Shown piece by piece: positions 22,901 to 34,900 of a stretch of 64,000 nt of DNA (the first letter of the stretch is position 1; each line of letters opens with the position of its first letter). The notes beneath the pieces are model-generated. The model made no database searches, was not told where the DNA came from, and was given only the letters and a program-made list of their open reading frames with translations. This DNA comes from Galbula dea. Its lineage: Eukaryota; Chordata; Aves; Piciformes; Galbulidae. The translations under genes and the position numbers were made by a program. The stretch lies in assembly GCA_013399015.1 (NCBI GenBank), contig VWZX01008611.1:449472-513471 (forward strand). Direction: 5' to 3'.

Positions 22901-25900
22901 CCCTCTTAAGACTGGCTGAAGAGCCTCATCAGTCAGAGGACTGACACTTTATTTACTTCATGCTCTGTGTGCATCAATAGTTATCTACTGACAGAAATTT
23001 GCTGTTCTTAAGAAGTGTTTTGAGCAGCAATGATCAATGAACATAAATACTGTGAGTTGACTCCTTTTTGTACTTAGTACCATGGGGAAGAGCTGTGTGG
23101 CACAGTGGAATGGCAGATGGTCAGGATGGTGTGCAAAAGGGCAATCTGTAGTTAGCTAGAAGGTAGGTCATCCGTTAGGGGCCAGCTTTCTCTGTGGCAC
23201 CCTGCTTAGGCTGAGTGTAGCAGTGTGGCAGCTCTCTCCACTGTGCTCCGTGTTTCAGGTGTGGCTGCTGGCTAACATAACAGCCAGCATCCCTTGTGAG
23301 CACACAAGTTTTGGGCATATTTATGGGAGTGAGAGATGAGTTCTGCATTGCAAAAGGCTTGCTCTGTACTCTGTAGAATCAACCCCAAGAGGGAAGGTGG
23401 TGTAGATCATGTTTTTAGAAATGAAACTTCTGTTGCCTGTGTTATTCCTATGAGGTGAATACTGATGTCATGTTCTGTTTTCTCCTCTTCACTCACAGCA
23501 TGAACAGGTTAAACACCTTGCCGAGGGGATTTGGCTCTTTACCTGCTCTAGAGGTTCTTGACTTGACTTACAACAACTTAAATGAAAATTCTCTACCAGG
23601 AAACTTCTTCTATCTGAGTAAGATTTTCTGTAAACTCTACAAATCTTCCTGCTATGGAGCTTCACTTTCTGCATTAGAAATTTATTTGGTGAAGACCAAA
23701 CTCCAACAGAATTTTTCTGATATTTATGTTTTTCTGTGACTTCTTCTTGAATATTTCTGCAATATTTGTCACTGATATACAGTCACCTGACACCACTGGA
23801 CATGAGATGATTTGGTTAGTAATGGTATATTCGTTTTCTTCTGAGTAATATTTCCTTGGGCCCCATGCTCAGTTAAAACTTCATGGAAGTTTGCAAGCCT
23901 TGGGAAAGTAAACTGTTTTGCAAGGCAGCTGTTGTGTGTTAACACTGGAAGCAGTTGTCTCCCTGATGGTTCATTCCTGAAGTAGTTTTACCAACATGTG
24001 GAAGTTGAAGTAGCCAGGATAAAAATATTAAAAAAAAAAAAATGCTAAAGTTACAAAGCTTGGCCCAGGAATGGTAAAGCTAAGGTGACCTTTGCCTGTG
24101 GTAAAAATACATATTCAGAGAGTTAAAATAAAGGTATTGTGATGCATACCTGCAGAGGGCTGTGATATGGTTCCCTAAGCAGCTTGAATCCTGGTGCTTT
24201 CTGGGTGTCAGTGGTTCTGCCACCTTCCTGCTGTGCAGTGCTGAAGTGGCATTGGTGTCAGTGCCCTGAGCAGCAAAAGTGATAGGTGAGGGGAGAGGAA
24301 GGAGTGCTTCTGTCTGAGAGATTGCATGACTGTAACCTGGCAGAGGGAAATGTTAAATCAGCATTGTTAAAAATGACCAATTTAGTGAAGTGAAAAGAGG
24401 AGGAGTAAAGTGCATGAAGCAAATGGGATCTCCTCTCTGGTGGGGAGGAGAGGTTTTGCTGGCCTGACCATCTTCCTTTCCACTGCACCCAACTCTTCTT
24501 TGTGAGTCTCCATTTTCATTTCTTTTTCTTTCTCCAAACTGTCATGTGTGCTTGTTTAATAATAGCAACCTGCATGGCTGTGCTGGGTCATCTCTTCTTC
24601 TGTGGATTCTGTAGAGACTAAGCATGGAAATTATGAATTACACACTTTAAGTCTTCTGTGTCAAGGTCTCTTCCCCAATGTTAGGCTGTGCTTTCAGTAG
24701 CACTTAATGCAGATGTGTTTGCCCAGAAAACCTGGGTGATTTTTCTAAGGTTTGTTTAGGATGCAAATTGATGTAGTAAATAAGAATTGGGTAGTAAAGA
24801 GTAATGGCTGTCTTCTGACAGCAGAGTACTGAGACTCCAAAGCCTGCCAGAGTCTACTGTTGTAGAGGCTGTTAATAGTGCCAGTCCTCCTGACTGTAGA
24901 TGTTTCCTGCGCTTGCCAGCGATACAATACGCCAGTAAATCTGAGTTTGACCTGCTTGTTACGATTGTGAGCCCTGGGCATGTCACAGGCCTTTCACCAA
25001 GTCGGGATTATTAATCAAACCTGACTCCCTTTTATTGATTAGATCTCAAATGGTTGGGTTATGTGCCACCCTGTTTATATATTGCTGTTTAATTTGCAGC
25101 CACCCTGCGTGCGCTCTATCTAAGTGACAACGATTTTGAGATCCTGCCGCCAGATATTGGGAAGCTCACAAAGTTGCAGATAGTAAGTGATTTATCTAAA
25201 TTCTGGGGAAAATCAATTCACTTTTGCAATGCTGGGAGGAATAGAATCTGGTCAATTCGAGGAGCAGTAAGCTATACTTGCAGGCGTAGGACCATTACAC
25301 CTGGAACTGCTTCTTGTTTACCATCAGACACTTGTAAATAAATTGGAAGAATTGAGTGTTTAGGAGAAAGGTGGGGGCAGAGGGAGCAGAGTTCTGCTTT
25401 GAGGCTGCTTCGTGGCAATCAAAAAAAGTTCTGACTACTTTCTGTTCCCTCTTAGCTGAGTCTTAGAGACAATGACCTGATATCACTGCCTAAAGAAATT
25501 GGTGAGCTGACTCAGCTTAAGGAACTTCATATCCAGGGAAATCGTCTCACTGTGCTGCCCCCAGAGCTGGGTAAGATTATGGATGATTGTTTATTTATTT
25601 GAATAATAATGACAATGATGCAGGTTTTCCTCTGAAACAAAGCCAGTTCTTAAACTCTAGGTTAAATCATCATTGCTGCTAATATTTACTTTCCCCTGAG
25701 AAGCACTCACTTTTTTTGCTCCCGTTGGGTTTGCAGGAGGGGCCAGATGATGTGTTTGGTTTTATTACATGTTGTGTTAATGTTTTCCTTGTGTATTAGT
25801 ACACCTGACTGCCAGTTGGTATTTAGCATCTTGCTTTATATAATATATCAGTAAATATTGGGTCTGCAAAGCTGTTCTTGTCTCTGGCTAGATTTTGAGA

Positions 25901-28900
25901 AGGCTGTTTGGATCAGCCAAAGTTATATTAAGCAAAAATGACAGCAGAATAAGTGGCTTTTTTGTGACTGCTCCTAGAAAAATGGATGTTTGATCAACTA
26001 GAGTGAAACAGAGGTAAATTAGAGGAATGTGTTGTTTTTCTGTTGCAGTAGCCTATCTTTCTTGGTGAGTTGACAGCTCTTTCACTTAAAGCAGTGGAGC
26101 TCGTTGATGTACTTTGAATTTTGATATTGGCCCTTTAAATACAATTACAAGTGTCTTCTTTCAGCTCAGAGGTAGAGGTTTTTCTTTGAAAGGTAGGTAT
26201 TGATTTTGCTGAGCTTGCATTGCAGTTATTCCATGTTAGGTGAGGGGCATTCCCTTCTCTTGAAGGTGTGCCTGTTTGCCTCAAGCCAGGATTTAGTTTC
26301 AGATCTTTAAATAAAGATTGTCATAAAGTATTTTTGTTGGGAATCATGTAGCTGTGTCAGTTACCTGCTGCTGAAGTTTCTGTTGCAGTCTGTGCCATGT
26401 GTAGCACTAGAACTGTCTCCAGTATTTAAAATAACCTGGATGTTGGGATGTATTTCCAGAGAACATTCCACCCTGGAGAATGGACTGTTCATGCCATGGT
26501 CCCATCTGAGGGAAAGAGAATCTCATCTGCTTTGAGTTCTCCCTCCTGAATTTTTAAAATTGAATTATAATGTATGGATAGCTATCCAAATACTTTGTGC
26601 TGTGCATGTTGAATAAATAGCTTTTCAATGAGCAGCTTCTATTTGTGTTAATCAGAGGTACTGCTGTTCCAGGGAAAGTAAGCAATCTTTCCTCCCTCAT
26701 TATTGCTCTCATAATTAAAGGTACTGAAGGCTTTTGACTGGCTTAGTTTGGATACTGCTGGACAGCAGTGAGTCATATATTCATTTATCAGGGAGATGGG
26801 CGCAACAAACATTAGAATAAAACAGTTGTACTTGAGTGAAGAGAAAGGGAAGAGCACATTAAACTGTTTTGTAAAGGTAATGGAAATAGGTGCAGAAGAA
26901 GGGATTCAGAGTAGGGCATGAGAAGAGGCCACAGGTAGGCTCTGGGGTCACAGTTTTGGGATGGAGAAAGAGCAATAAATAAAACCTGCAGCCTGCTTTT
27001 AATTTTACCTGAGGTGGTTGAGCATGGGCTGGGGGAGACCAGTGCTACCCTTGTGTGTTCAGCAGGGAATGCCTAACACTAATGTAAGAAAACTCTTCCT
27101 GCAGGGGAGGGAAAGAGAGGTGCAGCAGAGTGCCCTGGTGCTCTGAGCAAGGGTGCTTGTCTGTAAATACAGTACCTGGGAGTGATGGAGGCAGGAAACG
27201 GCCGTGAGTAGGTGGGTGGGATGTGCAGCTTGTTGTTATCATTTGTCTCTCAAAAAGCCCTTGCTGAGGAATGGTGTTGGGCAGTCATAGATAAACTTGC
27301 AAGAAGTGCTGGCATTTTTTTTCCCTAGCATTTAAAAGGTTATGTGCTGCATTGCAAGACAAATAAATCATGATTCACTGGAACAACAGAGCTGCAGTCA
27401 GTTATATAAATTGCCAAGGAAGCACTAAATCTGTCACTTTGTGTATTCTAAGCATTTAACAATGGGAACAGGGTGTGGAAGGGAGAGCTGAGTAGGTACA
27501 CAGGCACCACAGAAAGTGGCAGATGTAATTAGTAAGATCAATGGTGGTCTTTTAAGTGTGGTCATCTGGGTGGACCCATGTGTGCCACACAAGGTTTTCT
27601 TAGGAGTGTGAAAGTAGTGTATGGTGCAGAATGTTCAGAGAGTTGCAGCTGGATGTGAAGAGCCACCCAGAGAATGTGACTGGCTTGCCTGCAGGTTTGT
27701 GGGCTTTATGTGCAAACCCCAGACTTAGTGCTGGTTGTGCTGCCAGCACACACGTGTGTGTACATGTAGACAGTTTGCTCATGTGTGGGGGGAGAAGAAC
27801 AGGGACCTCTAGGGATGTGTGGTGAATTACCATCCTCTTTCTCCATCTTTGAATGCTGGCATCAGTGACTTCTAAGTCACAGGCTCAGTCTCCTAAGTTG
27901 TAAGGGACCCACAAGGATCATTGAGCCCAACTCCTAGTATGCTATTAATTTCCTCAGGTAAAGGGAGATACTATAAAAACTGAAGTTAAGCACATATCTG
28001 AAAAGTGGAAAAAATCTCTTAAAAAAAAGAAAAGTTGATGGGTTAGTAGCTATCTTCCTTTTTAAGGAGGATGAAACACCTTGTAAATGAAAGCGTTGGA
28101 ATGCCAGAGTAGCTCTTTCTTACTTTTTTGAGTTTTGAACAGCCGAATTATCTTCTGTGGATAAAGGATTAGCTTTAAATAGAAAGTTCAAGGGATCCTG
28201 CCATAAGTCTCAATATTTCCATCACAGGAAGTCATTTTAAAATTTAAGCTTTTGAAATGACTCTGGACTTTATCAATGAATATCTTATTACACAAAGTAG
28301 TTGCTGCAGTTATTTGTCCAAGGTGACATTAATGGAAATAGCAGTTTACTTAGGTAATTAGAACAGACGTGTGCAAACATAGGAATCACTTCACAGAGGA
28401 TATTTCTGTTCTAAATATACTTGATCTAAATGCCCAACTTTCCTTATTTCAGTCTAAACTGTCACTGCTCTCTACCTGTGTCACAACATGATGCTCCTCG
28501 CACCTTCAAGTACGGCTCTGGTGCTTGGTGGAAGCCTGAGCATCCTTTGGGGCTCTTTGAGCACCAGCTCTGAGCACTGCAACCACTCAGTGATATAAAA
28601 AAAATTGCATTTCTATTTTTGCTTTTTATTTCTACTTTTGGAACTGAGGCAAAAGTGGTATAAGAAAGTTAAGGAGCTTTACTAACCTTCCCAAGGGGAT
28701 AAACAAAATAATTTGTTTTCTAGGACTACTGATGGAGCAGTTATTAGTTAAAGAATAATAGAAAAATGTCTGTAACAGAGGAGGTCACAGACAGATTACT
28801 GAAGAGGGAAAAACATCTCTGAAAACTTGCGAATATTCTATTTGTGTTTCTCATTTTAGGTTTATTTTAAGTTTAAAAATATAGAGGAGGAAAAAACCCA

Positions 28901-31900
28901 GCTCAAACACTGAAACCCACCAGTTTTTTGTGTAACTAAACCCAGGCTGATTCTGCAGAGTACCTGGTGGGAGTTAAGGTATATGGGAAGAAATGACAAC
29001 TCTGCAGTGTCATTATGCACACAAAGATGTTTTCTGTAGCCCATCATTTAGATTTACACCACAGGCATTCCTTTCCTTACACTGCCACAATTCTTGCCAA
29101 GCTTCCCCAGATTCAGATTTGATCTTGCCTTAGATTTTAAAACAATGCAAGTCCTGTCACTTCTCAGGTGACTCCAGTGTCTGTGGAGCCTTTCCTAGTG
29201 TTGACTGCTCTGACTGTAAGTGCCATCAGCATAATAATGATATTTCTGTCAGCAAATATTTCATCTGTTGGAGCTGTGGTAGGTAAGAGTACTTTAATTA
29301 GAGCCAATTAAAAGAGTCTCAAATTTGGTTCACTTAATGTATTTCATAGCACTGAACAGTGGTTTCGCTCCTCTGAGTGCTTGGCAACCTGTACTTGAAT
29401 GGAAGTTTCAGAGGTGCAGGGCAAAAGCAATGCAGTGAATCCTTTTTGAATTCATTGTTTTTAAACTAACTAGATTTTGGTCTGATAGGGACCCTTCAAA
29501 GAGAGAATGCACTGTTGAATTCCCATGTAATTGAGAATCCCAGAGGAGTTTCTAAGATGGGGAAAAAAGTGCCACATATTTCAAAGTAAATTGGGATGCT
29601 GCTCCTCCAAGCCTGCAGTACTTCCTGTGCTGTTAAAACATCTTTGATACTGAGCTACTCTGACACCACATTAATTCCCTTCCTTCCAAAACCTGTCTGC
29701 TGCGTGGTGGGGTTTTGGGTCGCTTCAGTGGGAACACTTATCAGTGACTGGTGGTTTGCCCCTCGAGATCCTGGGGAGCACTGGACGTTTGTTACCCAAA
29801 GCGGTGAAGGAAATGATGTTTCCAGCACAGCCTGCCACCTTTCAGAGGAGAAGGTGGATGAACCTTAACAATATTTGTAGGTCTTCTGGAAAATGGCCTC
29901 TTACCTTGGGAGTGTGGGAGAAGTGAGTTTAATCAAGTTGTAACTGACTTGAAAGAATGTTAGAAAGGAGATAGGAAACATTTTGAAGCAATTTCTTGGA
30001 TTTTTGTCAAAATGCTGTTTCTTCTGCCATCCCCCTTAGCTACCCACACGATGGCATCAGCCGGGCTGGTTGCCTTGGTACCCAAAGGCTGTGTGGTGGA
30101 GTTTGGCTGTTGAAGCAGCATGATTTGTCATGTGGAAGTACAAGCCATCAGCAGAGTGTTGTTTGGCTAGGAGTGCCTTGTGTGCTGCCTTGAATAAGTT
30201 CCTGTTTTGTGACTTTCATCTGTGAATGTTCCTGTTGTTTACTCTCTCTCCTAGCTGTCCTGCTATGGTCAGATCTGTTGTGTGGAGTGCTGGTAGGAAT
30301 TGCCAAGGCTCTCCCCCTTGTTCCCAGAGAGTTAACCACTCTTCCCACCATCTGAATATGGAAATGTGACTTTACACAGCCAGGCCAGGCCTATATTCTG
30401 CCTTTACTTAGTACCTGAAAATGTGGTTTGAGACAGAAGTTCAGCATTTCATCCATCCTGTTGTCTTTCCCAGGCTTCATCCTCAGCCCTGACAAGTTCT
30501 GGAGGGGAAGTGATGTTGTGCCAGACTGCCTGTTGCACTTTGGTATAATGATTCTGGATTTTGATGTGATGCTGGAATCTTGTATACGTATCTTAGGGCT
30601 AAATTCACTTTGTTTCAAACTCTCTTCTCGTGAAAGGTTGAGGTGGGACAGTGCTGGAGAGTAAAATCCTTTTCCCATAGAAATGTAATAGCAGCAGCTG
30701 AGGCAATACCAGTTTGCCCAGTATCACTTCACCTTTACGTCAAGAGTGAAGAATTCAAGACTTAGTTGGTCTGCTTTTACTTCATTTCAGCTGCTTTTGC
30801 TAAGGGTTGAAGCAAATGGAGTAGCTATTCTGGGATCTCACAGAACAATGAAGAGTCTTTAACCCATCAAAGAGTGAGAGGGGACTTAGCTGCTGACCTC
30901 ACTCCATGGGGAAAAAGCAGAGGTCGTCCTTCTCGCTTGCAGACTGGCAGAAGAAGCAGCAGTGTTTGAGAACTAAAGCAGCTCAGTTCAGTGCTGAAAT
31001 AATGCATTTTATGAGCCATTTGAAGAAGACACTACTGGCAGAGTCTCCATCTCCAGATGTTTTTCAGACCAGATTTTTTTTTTCTGTTTGAAAAGTCTTT
31101 GTTAAACTAGCCAATTACTGAACTGACACCAAGTTCTACTGTTAGATATAGTCAAGTGAGCATTCAAGTTGGGGTCTAATCTCTGAAACCACTTTGGGAA
31201 ATTCTCACATCTAAGGATTTGTAGACGAATGTGTGGTGTTGCAGTATCTGCACTCCTGTTTTCTGTCTCGAAGTAATTACGGAACTGAGGATGGGCTTAG
31301 GAGTCAGCATTTGGCTGTTGCATTGTTCCTTCAGCCTTCTCTTACCCTGGGGCTTCCTATCTGATGCTCACAGTTGGGGCTGCAGACATTCCCATCTGTG
31401 TGGCTGAGAAAGCACTCAGAGCTGGACCTCCAGACCTCTTCTGTCTGATGGGTGCTCTGGGGTATTGGGTTACTTGCTGTGTGCTGAATCTGACTTCTTG
31501 TTATGTGAGACTTGAACCTTTTCCCCTGCTATATAAAACCACCACAAATGATGTTTCAGGGTTCTCTGAAGTGCTGGTGACTCCAAGTGATACTGTTAGA
31601 CCTTCTCCAGTACAAGAATGTACAGACAAGAGGGCAAAAGTGTTGCTGGGATAGATCTCCTGGAGGCTTTTCAGTCTAGGTTTAGATGTACCGGCTGTTT
31701 TCTTCTAGTGCATCGAAACTCATCAATAAGCAAATGTGTGTTTGACATATGCTATGGAACTGTAGATTTGTTTATCATACTGCATATGTCTGTGACTTTC
31801 TGCTGGTTCCAAAAAGAGGGAGTCACGCTTCACTTTTGTACAAGAGGTCTTTGCTCTCTGTTGTCTTACTGCTTCTTTATACTTACTGTTTATATCTACT

Positions 31901-34900
31901 CTCTTCTGTTACTAAGCCTTAGGAAGTGATTGAGGTCTTCAAACAGAGGTGATCTTACTTGTTTGTAGGATTGCTATGAGTTACCTCTGCACAGCTTACA
32001 TGTGCTTAAGGTTGGTGCAAAAATAGCTTGCTTGTGATAACACTGTGGCATAGAAATTGGTGTAATTTTTGCATAGGTTTTGACATCTTTTGCAACTAGT
32101 TGATTTGGTCTCATTTTTATGACATAATTGTCATTATATGTCTTCCATCTCATGCTTAAACTGATCTCTCTCTCTATAGAGACAAAATACATGCCACAAA
32201 AGTAATAAAAATTATAAGCCCTGTAGTTAAAAGCAAATCTAAACCAAGCCAGGACAGACATAGTTTTTACATATAGCTTAAGTTTAAATTTAGTGTAGTG
32301 GATTGAACCTTTACTTAGGGTTTAATAAAGCAGGATTTAAGAGTATCTATACCTAAATAAAGAAATGAAACTAATTTCCTTCCTCCTGTCCTTAAGTACC
32401 ACAGTGAGAGAGTAAGACCTTTGCGTGGTAGAGGGGAAGAACATTTAAGTTGCAGTCTTGAGAATGATTGCTAAAAGGGATGTGCTTCAGCCTAAGGACT
32501 CTCCTTGAGGTCAGTGCAGTAGTGTGTGGGCTGGAAGGAGAGGCAGAGTGTCAGTAGGATGCAGGTGTGAGGCTCCACAGTACACAGGCTAAAAATTATT
32601 CCCGTTGATTTTAATGAAGCTCCACTAGGGATGGATCTAAAGCATCACAAAGCAGGGTTGGTCTGGCATTTTGCATCTAGGATCTTGTTTCTTATGCTGA
32701 ATGCCAGTGTTCACCTCTCAAATGTCAGAGCTGTTTAATTACTTTATTTCACCTTTTAATTTTTGCAAGTGTTGCCGAAGGGGTGTTGGAGAGGGAAGGA
32801 CAAGTCAGGGCTGTGTTGATTCTGTTTTCTTCTGTGTGAGCCGAAGTGATGCCTATGTGCACTAGCCCTACCTTAGCATACTCAACTGTGTGTACATGGG
32901 TAAGTACTACACACCTGGGATATCGTCGGTCACGAGACAATGAGAGACTTATAGTTGCATGTGAGGGATACTTGCAAGCTAGTTCTGGGGGGACAGATCT
33001 GGAGGAGCTTGGGAAGTCTGGAGACACCCTTAGTCAAGTAATTGGTAGTGTCACCACTGGCTCTGACACCTTCTGCAAACGAGACTGCGGGAGGCAGCAT
33101 TTTATGTGCTTTTATGAGTTCTGTTCTGACCTTTCCAGGCAGTGGAGGAAAACATGAATGTTCACACAAACCACTTTTTATTTCAACAGCACTGAAGGAA
33201 AATAGCAAGAAACATTAACTACCCTGTTTTAGATTAAATGCAGGATAGATTTATTGAGGGAGATGCAGGGAAACTGTAGCTGCCTTTTCTCTGCAACATC
33301 CCTCAGGATGGGGTGTGCCTGCTGTCATACAAGATGTCCTTTTTGTCCACCCAGGGGTGTGGGAACTCTGGTTTTAAGCAGTGATAAATGGTATTTTTGA
33401 GTCAATTGATGATATAAGTTAGACTACATTAAAAATATGCATGCTTTGATTTTGTCCTTGAATTTTCAAGGGTATTTTTAGGTGTAGATCTATTTACTGT
33501 AGCTTCCAGGTAGCAGCTAATGAGATTTGTGCAGCAGTTTTCAGGTCTGCATACCTTACAAGTTGAGCAGCAGAACAGTTTGGTTTTGAGGTGGGTTAAA
33601 CACAGAAGTTCAGTCACACTGATCCAATCAAAGTTAAGGGCTCAGGATCATCTTTACATACAGTGAGTGCTGAGATGGGGAAAAAAATGCCAAGATCAGG
33701 TATTTGTAAGACCACACAGCTGGCTCCTTTCAGAAGGCTTTTGGTCATTCTGTGCAGGTTCTCCGCAGCACTCAGCTGCTAGACCTTTATCTTTGCTCTT
33801 CTCTTTTCCACACTCTTCTCTTTTCAGTGTCTGCTCCTTGGTAGCAGCATATATCCACTTTGCATTCTTCCTACTTAGAAATCTTTTGCCTGTTCAAGAC
33901 AGGAAGCTTACAAAAAAAAAAGTATCCTTTTGTTTTAGAATTTAGAAGCATGGTGGAGCTGTGATGAATAGTTTTGTTTATTATTTATTCATAAGAAGAA
34001 TCTTAGAAGTGCTTAAAAATAATCTGGAAAACATTTCTGTGATGTAGGAAAGGGGCTGTGCTGACTGCTCTTAGGGATAGCCTTCTGCTTCTCTTACCAG
34101 AGGCATGTGACTGATGCATTTCAGTGGAGTTGGTCTCTTTCAATGCGGAAAAATAGCAAGAATTTAAGTCTGTTATGAAGAAACACAATTTTGGCCTGCT
34201 AGTTATGCTGGATTTCAGAGATTATAAAGAAGTACTTTTTAAATAGGTTGATGTACATGGGAAGAACAAAACAGCAATGACCAATGCAATCTTCAACCTT
34301 AATGTATTTTGTGGTTGAGTCTTCAGTACTGGATTTTTACTAGAGGCAATTTTGTATTTTGCTTACTAAAAATATCCGAGGGATTTGATGTGATCCATGT
34401 AGCAGAACAATGTATAAATTTCCTAAAGGCCTGGAGATAGCGTTCTGCTGATGCTCCTGCTAGACAGCATGCATAAAGGCACATCTGCCGTGGCTCTTTC
34501 CCTGACTAAATTCTCTCTTTCCCTGAACTAAATTCTTCAGTTCACAGCCCAGGCTATGAGGTGCAGCTGACCTCTTGCTCTAGCTGTGGGCAGCTGGTGG
34601 GTTAGGATGGCTGCTGCCAGGTGGGTCTTGCAAAGGGTTGTCCTGGTCAGGGAGGGAGTGGATTTCAGTGCGGATGCTGGATTTGTGTACCCCAGTTTCC
34701 TTTGTAATTAGCTGAACTTTACTCTGCTTGTGGATGAGGAAGAACTTCTATGCTGTGAGGGTGACTGAGCACTGGAGCAAGTTGCCCAGAGAGGAGGTGG
34801 AGTTGTCTTCTCTGAAGTTACTCCAAACCTGTCTGGACACAATCCTGAGTGATGTGCTCTAGGGGGCCCCGCTAGAGCAGAGCTGTTGGGCTGGATGACC

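Noticed and set aside
22365..22919. 184-codon ORF and overlapping hydrophobic minus-strand ORFs
   Set aside because: These are translations of the T-free minisatellite in RSU1 intron 4. The repetitive Lys/Asn/Gln or Phe/Leu/Cys peptides come from the repeat and are not evidence of a protein.
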